DNA of 64,000 nt from Halichondria panicea (GCF_963675165.1 NC_087380.1:6456071-6520070); one strand, 5' to 3'; shown: positions 24,501-36,606, counted from the first letter of the stretch. Notes: generated from the sequence alone by a model not told the origin. Made by a program: numbers and translations.

Positions 24501-24939
24501 TAAGCTTAGAAGACTGTACAGAGACTAACGTCCTCCCTCCACTGCAGCTGATCATCCTCATGGCTCTGGCCAGGGGGCGGTCCACCATAAGAACAGGACC
24601 TCTCACTCTACACACTCAGACGGCCATACACATTGCACAGCTACTCACCAAGGTGATGTGTACGGTATTATTAAAATGTTTTGACATAAGCGTTTCGTAA
24701 AACCCTCCTTGTATATCAGCTATGATCTTTGCCAGAACGTGAAAGTGATATCGCGAATTTTCATCCCTATAGTTAATTGTTGAATATTAATTTTCTTACC
24801 AAAGCTATGTATAATTGTACTCTTACCCCCCCCTTAGGCCAAGTTCTGGACAGAGCGTGTGTCAGGAGAGAAGAGAGAGGTGCACCTGATTCACTGCGAT
24901 GGGATCGGACTCGAGAACAAGTTGACCACACCCCTTTAA
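21558..24939 (+). CDS. RTCA: RNA 3'-terminal phosphate cyclase with N-terminal extension
   Basis: Enzyme that converts RNA 3'-phosphate to a 2',3'-cyclic phosphate using ATP, normally nuclear. Exons: 21558-21572 (uncertain), 21670-22161, 22265-22382, 22656-22782, 23005-23128, 23179-23237, 23407-23554, 23606-23730, 24112-24170, 24223-24317, 24548-24652 and 24838-24939 (TAA). Phases agree; about 522 aa. The core starts at about residue 160 ([15 protein letters not shown]) and carries [13 protein letters not shown], the HTADT-type block, [42 protein letters not shown] and the active-site TLHTQTAIH. About 155 extra N-terminal residues, Ser/Pro/Glu/Lys-rich and probably disordered, are not in the human protein (366 aa). 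They are continuous with the core in exon 2. The ATG at 21558 is chosen because its donor CT|GTGAGT region joins in phase to TTACCAG; another upstream exon is possible. Convergent with the ANKRD13C-like gene. Confidence 0.9.
22445..22516. repeat. Short foldback repeat, GCCTCG...CCAGGC family
   Basis: TAGCCTCGTTATCCCAGGCC faces CAGCCTGGGTACGAGGCTA about 30 bp later. The same pair recurs near 23816-23886, 26483-26575, 31195-31215, 36668-36690, 43983-44020, 57839-57875 and 58540-58570. Confidence 0.8.
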
Positions 24940-24992
24940 ACAATTACTTTTTTTAAAGCCCCGTCCATAATAATTATTATGACCACATTAAT

Positions 24993-24998
24993 AATAAA
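24993..24998 (+). promoter_or_regulatory. Poly(A) signal of the cyclase gene
   Basis: AATAAA 54 bp after the cyclase stop codon; another AATAAA follows at about 25014. Confidence 0.6.
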
Positions 24999-25251
24999 TC
25001 ATGTGCTTGCAAAAAATAAACTTTTATATAATAACTGAAACAACAAACTCAAGTCTGTTTTGATCTATATTTATAAGTATTATATAAGATGAACACTACA
25101 CGTATGGCTATGATGATGCCTTGCAATTGTCTTCATTTTCTTTGGGCTCAAACTGTAGAGGCATTATAATAATTATGCATGTACATGCATGCATTCAAAT
25201 TTGCAAGCTCACACAAAATGAGTCACACTGTGAAACTATACAGTAATAAGA

Positions 25252-25257
25252 TTTATT
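25252..25257 (-). promoter_or_regulatory. Poly(A) signal of the ANKRD13C-like gene
   Basis: TTTATT on the plus strand (AATAAA on the minus strand), only 9 bp past the stop codon, giving a very short 3' UTR. Confidence 0.55.
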
Positions 25258-25265
25258 ATTAATTG

Positions 25266-27119
25266 CTACATTTTGTTAAAAATTGCTTCTTGAATTACTT
25301 CTTGTTTTGAGTTGTTTCGTGGTGGCAATCTTACCTTTGTGTAGTCTCTTGGTATGAGGAACTTTGAGTCCTGAGTGTCACATGTTTTGTACTCCTCCAT
25401 GGTCACTATGGCCGTCACCGTGGGGAACACTGGGATCTCTGTGGGATGCGTGTGTGCGGATATACAACGATTATTGTGTGAGGTTATACGAGTTGTGATT
25501 TTACTACCACACTGTACAGTAGAGTCCCTCTTGACGACCACCCCTGACCCTGAGTAAAGGCCAACAGTGATATACAAGCCAGGCACCCTGGTCCCAGATA
25601 TAAACAGTTGGTGTGTACAAGACAAATACTATCAAAAAAAGGCCAACATTTTATTCCAATGTATGCGTTTGTTATTAATGATGAGGGTCTGTAATTATGT
25701 GGTAGGTTAAAAATGACAACAACATGAAAGTGCATCACACATGGATTGCATTCTTGAGTGAAATTATTCCCTGAATGTGTTAGGTGTAGGTGTAGCTTTG
25801 CCTAATATGGAGGTAACAATTTTATGCCTCTAGATACAGCCGATCTGGTGAAGCCAGCATAAGTTCTCTGTTATCTTCTATCCATGAATAGTAAGAGCAC
25901 ACAGTCTGACCATACTGACCTAGCTTGACAGGGAAGCCTTCTGGTATCTTGTTTTTGACAAACTGACGTAACTTGTGGAAGTGCTTATACGGAACTATAA
26001 CCTCAAGAATGTCCAGTAGTCTGTGGGGGGTACAAAAAAACAATATGTGAAAGGTGGGGTGGGGTGGGACGTCTATGGGGGTACAAAAACAGTCTTGTAC
26101 CCGTCTGTGAGGGGTACAAACAGGGTATGTGAGGGGGGGGGGGTACAAACTCAGAATCATACAAATCACCATAATTTTATAGTTGAACAGGTGCATCGGT
26201 CGTGTGTGTACAATAACATTATATTGAATGCAATTCACACAGCGCCACAATAAACAAATACAAACGTACTTTTGTAACTTTATCGGACACTCTTCAGCCT
26301 GTAGAGGAGACAAACTACATGTCAAGGATAATCTCGTGTTTATGTATCAGAGGAACAAACTGAGTAACTAAAAACTGTGGCTCTGAAGTTTGTTGAATAG
26401 TTGGGAATGAGTCATTTCATGGCTACATTGTCATGGCTACATCTTCATGGCTACACATCGCCATAGGGTCAATTGATGGAGTAGCCTCGTTACCAGGCAG
26501 ATTTTCTTTAACGTAATGTATTTTTTACCTAACATTACTTTCTAAAAGAAAATTGGCCAGGCCACTGACGAAATTAAGCTCAGACTATAATTATACACAG
26601 CCATCACATCCAGTGAATCAATCCCTGATTGTGGGTGTGGCTCTAGACACACCCACTTATCCTCACCATCCAAACAGATGCTTTGAAGTGTTTCTTATCC
26701 ACCTTGAGGTCCATTGGCCGGCCCAGGTGAGGGGGGTCTCTGGGAGGGTGGGGTGGGGGGGGGAGCAAGAGAACTATTAGCAACCGGACTGCACGGCAAT
26801 ATGCAAAAAGTAACTATTGTTATTGTACATGTAACATAATTATTAAAAATACAACACTGTACATGTATACGAAAATGATCACGGATTAGTATTGAAGAGC
26901 ACAGCAATGGCTACTGTGTACATGTACACTTGTCTGTGTGTATGTCTACAGGCATGCAGTGTTTCTCTCACTGGTCAGTGGGGGCGTGGCAGTACTGGTC
27001 CCAGGTGATGGTGGGCTTCTCAGGAGGGGGCATTGAGGGGATGAGGTCACGATCCTCTTTATCGTCCTCCTGAGCAGTGAATGAATAGTGAGTGAGTGGG
27101 TGGTACACTAAAGCTCCTT

Positions 27120-27154
<35 letters not shown>

Positions 27155-30100
27155 CAACTCACAAAGTCCTTCTCCTCTATACGTCCCGACTCCAGCTTCT
27201 TCTGTAAGTGTTCAAACTCTTTGATCTGCTCTGGGGTCAGGTGATCACGTCTGAGGAGACAAACAAACAAAAAATGAGTCTCGTTTCACATACAGGCGTA
27301 CAGAATGACACTACTATTGTAGTAAAATCTATAACTAGATCCACTCTCAATTTCGTATGCTTTACAATGAAGTTTGTTTATAACGGTCACCCTTGGGCAG
27401 ACCAGTAATGAAAAAGTGGCCTGCTAACACAGGTTGAAACACACAATGGAGGCTTTGTGGTCCATTACAACCTGTCTGTATTATAGAGGAGGGTGACCTG
27501 AAGATAGAATGACCACAATAGTTTGCTGCATTGCAATCACCTCTTTCTTGATATCAGGATAAGATCAGTGATGTCATAAACGTCAGTATTATACTCTCCA
27601 ACTTGTTCCTGCAGTGAGACAGATTGTCGACTAGTTAATGACTGGCAGTGAGAGGTGAGGGGTGGGCAGTATGGGCAGGGAGGCAGAGAGACCAGGAAAT
27701 ACAACCCTTGGCAACAGTAACATGGAATTTTTGTGAAGTACATGTACATTTATAGGGAAATAGTAGTGCTAGCTAGTGCTGAAGCTCTATTAGGTAATCA
27801 TGTAATATTTGTACGCAAACAGATGACATTTAACACGTAACATGACAATGCAAATATTATATTCTCAACTCTACGTACATGTATGATCACAACACCCAGA
27901 CATAGGAACCAATGCACAGTACTGGTACGCCCCCCTCTCCCCGCATACACATACAGCCCCCCGCACATTGTCAAACACTCACGGATCTGGGTCCCTTGAA
28001 GAACCACCACCCAGCCAATGCTCTGGAGACAGTGATGGGCTTGGTGGACATGTTGGCATAGACAATGGGATGGGACATGAGGTCAGTGACACGCTCGTGG
28101 AGGGCTCCATGATTGTCGTCCTGTGGGGGGAGACAGTCATATCATTACAAAGCAGCTAGCCTACGTGTGTGTATGTACATCCTAGAATTCCAGTCCCTGT
28201 TGTAAGCGCTTTTCTTCCTTCTTTGCGGGTTAGTGCATGCATAGTTGCTCTACCTCATCCACTTAACACATTATGTTCAGAGGTGCAATCTTAAAGGTAC
28301 ACGTTTTGGTGAGCACTAGGGTTAGGCCAATCATGTATATACTATACACTATACATGCAGATGGGTGGAATGTGTACAGTGCACACAGTAAATACAGGCA
28401 GTACACTACTGTGCCCTAGACACCCAAGGTTAGCAGTCAGTATACACACAACCACTCACACTTCTAAGCAGCTTCTTTCGCTCGAACTCCTTCTTCTCGT
28501 TGTCAAGGATGACCATGGTGAGGGAACTATTGGTGTCCTCCCCGTTGAAGATGAACGACTTGTCTCCACGACTCCACTTCATCTCCTGAAAATTGCCAAT
28601 GCTCGAGTCCACTCTGAAAAAGAGAGAGGGATCAGGTCATAGTTAGATCCCAACTGTTTGGAGGTGTCTAACATTAATGCCTTACATTGCACATGTAAGT
28701 ATCGTGAATACAGTTGCACACAATATAAATGGACTAAAAAACGAATAAAAATTGGATAGTGACAGTTACATAATTATAATATTGACTGTACATAGTTCAT
28801 AGTTATGTAACAGCCCGTCCTCTACTTTTGCAAATCACAAACACAAACATTTCTTTGAAAGGCTATATATATATCTAGAGAAGCAGACTTCCTTGCTTAG
28901 TATCCCGACATTATTCTCCATTCTTCGTTCTCAAACGGGCAGGAATTAAGAGCTTCTCGTGTAGTCTGATTATAATTACCATATAAAATTATTGTGTAGT
29001 TGCCTTATCTGATGTGTCCTTACGTACCTGATAGACGCCCCTTTCTTGTAGATCCTGCACACGTCAGAGGGGAGCATCCGAGAGAGGAACGGAACTGAAC
29101 ACATAACAAAAAGCCATGACAATAGTATCAACTTACAGGTAGCGTTATTATCAATTACAAGGTACATGGCTACATGCAGTGTACAGTGTACATAATAGCT
29201 AGGTATCGAATTTAATGCATTCTAGAGGTGACTAAAATGGGCAGCAGATCCATGCCTAAGGGAGGCTACTAGTTGCTAGCTCACCCCAAGTGTGGAACTC
29301 CCACCTCAGGTTGATGTGGAAGTCCTCCAGCTGTAAGGAAAATTGAGATACATGTATGCCAAGCATGGTGGTCGGTACACACAGGCACTGTATACTGCAT
29401 AGTGATACCTTGCATATTCAACTTCCACATGTACATATTCAACTTCCACAGTGTGTATATAAGTCAACTATCATATTCAGAATCCGTTACTAGTAATGTA
29501 TGAAGCAAAGGGAATAATCAATCTAGCACTATGATAAATTGACTGGATTTACGTGAAATTCGACCGTTCCAAATTCTACAAGCCAACATCAAAAGATCAT
29601 TCTTGGCAGGGACTTAGAGTTAAGCACGAGGCTACAAGAACATTACATGGGTGAAGTCATGTTGGAGACTTACTGCTACTAGTGATCGTATCAATTCTTG
29701 TCTCCTCTCAACAATGCCGGCGGCAATCTGACCTCTCAGAGTTTTAATTAAGAGTATGACTGTGTGTGTGTGTGTGGGGGGGGGCAGTGTGACTGTGTGT
29801 GTGGGCGTGTGATGTGTGTGTGGGCGTGTGTGTGTGTGTGTGTGAGGTAGTGGAATTAGTGAGGGTATACTAGTTGTTATTGAGGGATGGATTTGACAAT
29901 AAATGCAACGTATTAATAACATCATCTCCCTTAACCTTGAAGTACACCCTGATCAAAATTGCCTTGTCACAAGGTAAACAAACAGTGCTGAAACCCTGAC
30001 ACTGTCAGTGGTAACATGTACATTCATGTGTGGTCATTTGGGGAGATACCTACCGAAGCTACATTGTATATACATACTATACATGTATCAATTCTTCTGT

Positions 30101-31545
30101 GCTTTTAAGAATCCTCCACTCAGTAGTTTTTCATTCAAGCTATAATCATTACCATGCCAACCTAAGCTACAAGACTCACTTGTGTCCCTGTCCCCATAGC
30201 TAATGGCCTCGTCCAGAGGGGTCCAGCCAAGGTTGTTCTTCTCCTTCACAGGGGAGCCATGTTTTACCAGCTCCTCTATGACAGCTGGAGGGGGGGGGGG
30301 GTGACACCACATAGCAACCAGCTCCTACTAAACAGCTACCTACTGCAATCTTAACATCAAGTATATACACATCAAGCAGTGGCTTCAACACAATTAACAC
30401 AGTGCTGCTCAGTGACAGACAGCTGCCAGCCAACACAATAATAGCTTGTCAATACATAAGAAATATCGTATCCTTATCAATAGTAAACAAACTGTGTGTA
30501 TAGCCAAGGACAAGTTTTGTGCTTAGTAAACATAATTTATATGTCAACAAACTCAAGTGCCCACACAACAAGTTGAATGTGCATGCTGTATTGCGCCATC
30601 AAAGATACCAACTGTGCATACCTGCACGCCACATAGTCATAGCTCAAGAACAATTTGTTAGCTCAGGTTTTAGTTATTTCATTCTTGTCCTAAACAAACG
30701 ACATGCAGTCTGTAACTGAGTACATGCATACACGCTTACACACACACACAACCTACCCTTATAGCCGAGCATAACAGCTATGTGAAGAGCTGTATTCCCT
30801 GAAAGCATGAAAAAAGACATGGTTACAAGTTAAGGTGTGACGTTATAATGACCAGATCTAGACTAGACGAGACGAGTATGAGTCGAATGACTGTTGCTAA
30901 AAATGTTACCGTATTCACCTGAATTACCGGGACACTCTATTCTAAGGGACACTTCGGACTTACGTAATTTTTTTCATTCTATATTAAGGAACAACAGGAA
31001 ATGTAAATATTTTTAGACATCCCGATCTAATTAGAACGAAAAAGAGCATGTTAGCTCGATAAAGACTCAAAACTCTTAGAAACTCTCTGGATTCTACTCT
31101 CTGGCACCGTAATATGTCACTGACGGTTGAAGACACCTTTGTAGACATGGAACCCGCGAACACAGCTTCTAAACTGCACGAAAGCTGCAGAGCTAGCCTC
31201 GGCCTGGAATCGAGGCCGTGTACGTACCTTAAATGGGGAAATATTCGTTCTAATTACTACGGGACACCCTAATACAAGGGACACTTCGACTTTTTCTTGC
31301 TCTATTCCAAGGGACACTGCAAGCCGTAATTATTTTTTTGTGTCCCAGTATTAAATTCGGGTGAATACGGTACTATAAATGAACGTGCCATGTTTGTCTT
31401 GTGATTTTAGATCATCAAGTTTGACAGTCTCCAACACCTCTCTCACTTCGTCTACATCACCATGGAAAGCTGCTCTGTGCAAGTCAAAGGAGTGATCCTC
31501 TGTCGAGCTATTCTGGTCCACTTCTGTAGAGCCATTACTAGCCAT
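25266..31545 (-). CDS. ANKRD13C: Ankyrin repeat domain-containing protein 13C-like, ~15 exons
   Basis: Minus-strand gene, ATG at 31545-31543, TAG at 25268-25266; roughly 470 aa. N-terminal ankyrin repeats are spread over three exons (LHRAAFHGDVDEV; GNTALHIAVMLGYK; VKEKNNLGWTPLDEAISYGD). Then come exons with LEDFHINLRWEF, VPFLSRMLPSDVCRIYKKGA, MKWSRGDKSFIFNGED, ILISRKRRDHLTPEQ and VIVPYKHFHKLRQFV, and the last exon starting EIPVFPTVTAIVTMEEY. This order and wording match the ANKRD13 family, closest to ANKRD13C, a membrane-linked protein of the endoplasmic reticulum reported to hold back GPCR export. It ends shortly after the family domain and shows no ubiquitin-interacting motifs, unlike ANKRD13A/B/D. 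Exon 1 ends CAT G|GCACGT, which needs a GC donor to join GGAATACAG in frame. A MITE begins 17 bp inside intron 1. The exon beginning at 29759 uses a (CA)n-AG acceptor. Confidence 0.88.
27123..27151. repeat. (GT)n microsatellite
   Basis: Clean GT run in an ANKRD13C-like intron, close to the donor at about 27163. Confidence 0.95.
30907..31372. mobile_element. MITE with long TACCGTATTCACC inverted repeats
   Basis: Left end TACCGTATTCACCTGAATTA is mirrored by TAAATTCGGGTGAATACGGTA at the right end. The repeats continue inward with GGGACAC units for about 110 bp. The length is about 465 bp, flanked by TA. No coding capacity. Inserted in intron 1 of the ANKRD13C-like gene. Confidence 0.88.
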
Positions 31546-31917
31546 TCTGTATACTCTTCTTCAACACTCGGCTACCTCTATAGCTAGCTCGTTTCCTGTT
31601 TCCCAGTCAGCTTCACTGCACCATGGCCATAGACACACATACACAGAGACTGATATGATAGACACAGCGTCTCCTTTGCTGCGCTGGTAAATTTATAGCA
31701 CAGTCAGCATAACATTCTAGGGGGAATCAATTTCCCCTTCTCAAATTTGTGATGTCAGTTTAAAGAGTAAAAATTAATGACCTTGACGACCTAAATTCCT
31801 CCCTCGCCTCGCTCGCTAGCTAGCTAAGTTCTGATCTACTTTGTATTTGATCAAGCCTCTGCTCAAACTCTCACTCTAAAGCCAGGCTCGCCTAATCAAG
31901 TTGAAGAGAAGTCTCCA
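31546..31917. promoter_or_regulatory. Short divergent promoter region
   Basis: Only 372 bp separate the ANKRD13C-like start (minus) and the CARD-SEFIR-DEATH start (plus). The two genes therefore share a bidirectional promoter region. No specific factor site is claimed. Confidence 0.5.
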
Positions 31918-34900
31918 ATGACGACCAACCCCATTCAAACACACTTTGTGGTGCTCTGTAATGAGCTGAATGTGGGGAACATTCTGCCCTACCTCAGAGC
32001 AGAGAGAATGGTCACTACGGAGGAGTACGAAACACTTAGCAACAGTTTCATCCCTATCAAGCAACGGAGGGAGAGGCTACTCATCATGATGCCACGGAAA
32101 GGTTCCGACTTCTTCGAGAACTTTGGCAATTGTCTTGTATGGTCGGGACAGATTGGGCTGGCTAAGCATATTGGGGTGGACGTGAGTGCCGTTCGCAGCT
32201 GTCCCCACCCACGTGAGTATGTACATATACTGTGAAAATCTATTTTGGTTCAATTTAGCCACCCCACATAATAATTATGATACAGTCAGGTTACATTTTT
32301 AATGGGCCCCAAAGTCAAAGTCTCTATGACATGCTACATGTATGTTAATAGCAGGCCACCTCCCAATTAAAGGTGACCCTTAATACAGCACTCTATACGC
32401 ACACACACACACACCGTGATGTACGTACCTTATATACTCATAATAATTTGTGATAAATAAATTGTTTATGTTGAATGGTACACTTGCAGGACATTCCTCT
32501 GGTGTGGTCCCTCAAGACCAATTCCACGCTATTTCTAGTTTGATGACTCCAGGTCTGTTAATTACATGTACATGTATATATGCCAACAGGAGTTTTCCTG
32601 ATACCAATACTAAAATGGGCAATTTGAGAACGTGTACCACTAAGTTACCTCTTTATTCGCCTATAATTATCCTAGCTCTCTGTAGTAAAGAATACTCCTC
32701 TCAGGCGGAAGTCTCCCTCCCGGGATCTCAGCTCCCTATGCCTCCCATCACCCTCAAGTTATCGCCCACCACCCTCAAGTTACCACACCTCTTGTGGTGC
32801 ATAATGATCGTGAATATATGGACCACCTCAGAAGACAGCAGGTATAATGCAATTAAAGTATTTATTACTCAACAGTTACTACTAACTTTGAATAGGCCCA
32901 TTTATAAATGTGCAATATTGCTCTTGCTCATGCTCGTTTTTCCCTTAGGGTGTTATTGGACAGGCAAGTCACCCACGAGTGCCTGTACAGGGGTCACAAC
33001 TCCCACCTCAACCCAACCCCCCACGGTCATACCCCTCACAGCCACACCCCCTACAACTACAACCACACCCACCAAGACAGACCAGTACGTGCATAGATTT
33101 GCAGAAAAGGGCGTACGTATACAGTAATGTACCCAGAATTTCGAAGTGGGGTCTATAAATTTTTATTTTCAACCTCGATCTCAATTCTACAGTTAACTAG
33201 CTAGGCCTAAGAGGTGATTCTTTTTTGTCTAGTGGGCTCTGACCAGTGGGCACCTCCCTGCATGCTATAATATGCACGTATCTTCAATGACGATTGTCTT
33301 TTATCTGTAAAGCAAGTAGTATCAGACTCACTGTGCATTAGAACAGCTACCTAGCATTTCAGTTGTAGGCATACATTTACCAATGGTTGTACTGACATGT
33401 TCTTTGTTTCATAGTTGTTCCTCCTACTGGCCCACCCAAAGTGTTCATTCTCTATCACAAGGATTCCGACTTACAACAGTCACACAACATCTCGGCTGAT
33501 GACTTTGTCGATTGTGTTCTCGACGTGGCTCGTATTCTGAACAGTGTGGGGGGATTTAAACTATCATGTGATTTATTTCACCAGGAGGACGTCGCTAATT
33601 GGGGTACGTGGACGGAGACAAAGATCAAGGAAAGTCGATACGTTGTCCTCTTGTGCTCTCCTAGACTCTGCACTGCGTTGAGATATCCTGAAAGACACGC
33701 ACAACTCGATACTGGGAGAGGTTCATTCTTTACCAATAGTATTGTCAACTTGATTCAAGTGCATCCTGAGAAATTCGTCCCTGTGTTTTTGTCCAATTGC
33801 GTGGATGATCGTACCCGATGGGTCCCTAACGCTCTTCTAGCGGCGGCCAAATATACTTTGGACATTGACAAATTTGCCGACTTGTTGCGTTCAGAGTCAG
33901 GTAGCCCAGAGTACTATCAAGAGGTTTTAGATGCTCTTCAGATGCAGCAGTTTCAAGAGTGGGATAGGTTGGTACGACACCTCCGAGGAGCCAGCCACGA
34001 GGTTCCCCCGCCCCCTCCTTCACAACAAATAAACACTGCAGGTACATGCATTGTATTACCGTATAGCGTGTAATTTTTGTGGGGCAAAATATTCGTGGTT
34101 TTCGTGGTTGGAGGTCTGACCACGAATATTTTACCCACGAATGAAGCGACTTGCCTACCTTTACCTGCAGTGCAAGCAGCAACCACGAAAATATTACCCA
34201 CGAAATGTCTCAATATTGCTAAACCACAAATATTTTGTCCCCCGAAAATTACCCGCTATACGGTATAATACTTAAATCTTTGTATTAATAAGACAAGCTT
34301 TTGAGTTTATATTTACCAACTGATGCTTCTTTGTTATTGTTGCTTTATGAAACACACTTTTTATTCTCTGCAGGTGCTCCAAATCAGCCTTCTGTATCGC
34401 GTGAAAGGTAGGTACGGTGAAATCTTCCTCGATTAAAGGGACGTGCACCTTAACACACTACTGGATGGCTCTTTGTAGTGCACATACAGATACCTAAGTG
34501 TGCTTTGAGCTTTTTCCCCTCCTCCCAATCTGTACTTTTATTTAAATCGTCCATGATAAACAATCCTCTTTGTACACAGGTTACATCTCTAGGCTTCTTT
34601 ATGTATCAGATAGTTTGTTGGAGCTCACCCACTTATCTGTACACTTTTAAAGCATATGCTCTATAATTCTTCTAGTCAGAAATGTGTGTGTAAGTGTGAG
34701 GAGTCAGTATAAATATTGTCACACAATTTCGTGCAGGTACATCTCTGAAGGTGACCTCCTAATCATAGCTCAGACTGTTTCCACTCACTGGAAGATGTTG
34801 GGAATAAGACTGGGTGTTCCCTACTCTGCAGTGGAGGACTTGTATCGTAGGCACCCCGACCCTACTAGTGCTGCCATGGAGATGTTCGGCCTCTGGCAAC

Positions 34901-34998
34901 AGACGAGAGGCAGTGAGGCCACTCGAAGTGCACTGAAACTTGCATTAGTTGAAAATGGTTTTGGAAAAATAACAGAAACATTATTTGCACATGACTAG
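31918..34998 (+). CDS. CARD-SEFIR-DEATH domain protein, 7 exons
   Basis: ATG at 31918, TAG ending 34998. Exons: 31918-32212, 32490-32552, 32705-32841, 32949-33084, 33415-34041, 34374-34407 and 34737-34998. All phases agree; 517 aa. Residues ~5-92 form a CARD (LRAERMVTTEEYETL, RRERLLIMMPRKG, FENFGNCLVW, GLAKHIGVD). About 100-215 is a His/Pro/Gln-rich linker. About 219-395 is a SEFIR domain (KVFILYHKDSD, a helix ending CVLDVARIL, LSCDLFHQED, W-T-TKIKES, YVVLLCSP). About 433-515 is a death domain (IAQTVSTHWKMLGIRLGV, YRRHPDPTSAAMEMFGLW, ALKLALVENGFG). SEFIR is the signalling domain of IL-17 receptors and their adaptor Act1; CARD and death domains recruit caspases or kinases. There is no signal peptide or TM segment, so this should be a cytosolic adaptor. 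The three-domain combination is not one I know. The exact activity is inferred. Confidence 0.85.
34057..34265. mobile_element. MITE with TACCGTATAGCG ends
   Basis: Left end TACCGTATAGCGTGTAATTTT is mirrored by AAAATTACCCGCTATACGGTA, 209 bp, TA flanks. It starts only 16 bp after the SEFIR exon donor. Related to the pair at 49610 and 52511. Confidence 0.85.
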
Positions 34999-35232
34999 CT
35001 TTTCATCTTTGTGTATTTTAGTTCTATGTTCATGCAGTTTTGTTGAGATGTTTTCATTTTTTGTGTTGTTGTAAAGGTTTTCGTTGGGTGTGCGGCGTTT
35101 AATTCAGACATGTAAAAGATTGGGCGTGGTGACTTGACTCACTTGACTGATCGAAGAAGACAGTGGATCGAGTCTTGACTTAACTTAGTATCGTACCTCC
35201 TGTACCCATCTACATGTACATGTATAGACGAC

Positions 35233-36606
35233 ATGGATAAAAGCTTGTGTGAATACTTCTACAGCCCCGATGAATCCAAGGGCCACAAATGCGGTTACTG
35301 TAAGGCACCAGAAGGGAGTGTATCTCAGGGAATGTGGGCTCACAAACTGACCTGTGAGGACTACCAAGATATGATTGATAGAGGCTGGAGGAGGTCGGGC
35401 AAGTACTGCTACAAGCCAATCATGGACAGGACGTGCTGCCCACTCTACTGTATTCGATGCGAAGCCGCCGATTTTAAACTCTCCCACTCGCACAAGTCCG
35501 TCTTGAAGAAAATGAGCAACTATCTTGTCAAAAGTAAAGGAGCGGACGAACAAATTAAACCTTCTAGTGATAGCAGCCCTGCCAAATCGGAGAAAAAAGC
35601 TGTGCAACCTGGTTCTGGGGCAGATCCAGCCAAAGCCCCCTGTCGAAAGGCGAAAATGATCCGTCAAGAGAAAAGACAAGCAAAGGCAGCCGCTAAACAA
35701 GCTTCGATTGGAGACACATCAACAAACGATAAGCCAAGTTCTACCGATTGTACTGGATCTTCCAAGACAGCAGACATTTTCAAGATTGGTCCCGATGGTA
35801 GAAAGCCTATAGAAATGTTTCTGGACATACCTGAAGGCTCCACGCCACATAGCCACAAGCTCGAGATAAAGTTGATTCAGTCATCCCCACCTTCCTCTGA
35901 GTTTAAAGCAACATTTTCAACCAGCTATCAACTTTTCAAAAAGTACCAGATGGCCGTCCACCAAGAGAAAGAAGAGGATTGTGATGAAAAGGGATTTCGG
36001 AGATTTTTATGCGACTCGCCACTTACACCTGGAGCTGGCCCTTCCGGTTGGCCTTGTGGATATGGATCATACCATCAGCACTATCTAATTGATGGTAAAC
36101 TGGTTGCTGTGGGGGTAATCGATATTCTACCAAATTGTCTGTCGTCTGTGTATGTGTACTATGATGTGGAGTACAATTTCCTATCGCTGGGAGTGTATTC
36201 AGCTCTGCAAGAGATTACCATGACTCGCTCACTGTATGTGAAAGACCCTGATCGATTCAAGTACTACTACATGGGCTATTATGTCCATAGTTGCCCAAAA
36301 ATGCGGTACAAGGGCGAATACACACCATCGTTTTTACTCTGTCCCAAGTCGTACAGATTTGTACCTATCGAAACATGCCTCCCTAAGATTGAAGCAAGCA
36401 AGTACTCTCGACTGTGTGATGAAGATACTGCCGAAGAGACACCAAACGAATGGTTTAACTCGATTATTGTTCTATTCCAAAAGGCTCTGTTCCCGTATGA
36501 AGTTCTGACATCCATAGTGGGAGGAAGATTCGATGCTAAAGTCAAGGAATGGGCTAGCTTCGTTGGACCTAATGTAGGAAAAAGGATGATCTTAGTGTTG
36601 TCTTAG
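35233..36606 (+). CDS. ATE1: Arginyl-tRNA--protein transferase (ATE1), single exon
   Basis: One 457-codon frame, ATG at 35233, TAG ending 36606. The enzyme moves arginine from Arg-tRNA to N-terminal Asp/Glu (and oxidised Cys) of proteins, marking them for the N-degron pathway. The N-terminal domain has CGYCKAPEGSVSQGMWAHKL, DRGWRRSGKYCYKP, the paired Cys of TCCPLY, and FKLSHSHKSVLKKM. After a Lys/Ser-rich linker the C-terminal GNAT-like domain carries GYGSYHQHYLIDGKLVAVGV, IDILPNCLSSVYVYYD, YNFLSLGVYSALQEI and GYYVHSCPKMRYKGEY. It is shorter than human ATE1 (518 aa), mainly in the linker and C-terminus. No introns, unlike most genes here. It follows the CARD-SEFIR-DEATH gene by 234 bp on the same strand. 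Confidence 0.95.
   Translation: MDKSLCEYFYSPDESKGHKCGYCKAPEGSVSQGMWAHKLTCEDYQDMIDRGWRRSGKYCYKPIMDRTCCPLYCIRCEAADFKLSHSHKSVLKKMSNYLVKSKGADEQIKPSSDSSPAKSEKKAVQPGSGADPAKAPCRKAKMIRQEKRQAKAAAKQASIGDTSTNDKPSSTDCTGSSKTADIFKIGPDGRKPIEMFLDIPEGSTPHSHKLEIKLIQSSPPSSEFKATFSTSYQLFKKYQMAVHQEKEEDCDEKGFRRFLCDSPLTPGAGPSGWPCGYGSYHQHYLIDGKLVAVGVIDILPNCLSSVYVYYDVEYNFLSLGVYSALQEITMTRSLYVKDPDRFKYYYMGYYVHSCPKMRYKGEYTPSFLLCPKSYRFVPIETCLPKIEASKYSRLCDEDTAEETPNEWFNSIIVLFQKALFPYEVLTSIVGGRFDAKVKEWASFVGPNVGKRMILVLS

Noticed and set aside
25822..26325. 167-codon minus-strand frame as a single gene
   Set aside because: It merges two ANKRD13C-like exons with intron sequence; the exons end at proper splice sites.
34077..34268. 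Frame inside the intron after the SEFIR exon
   Set aside because: It lies wholly within the TACCGTAT-ended MITE at 34057-34265.
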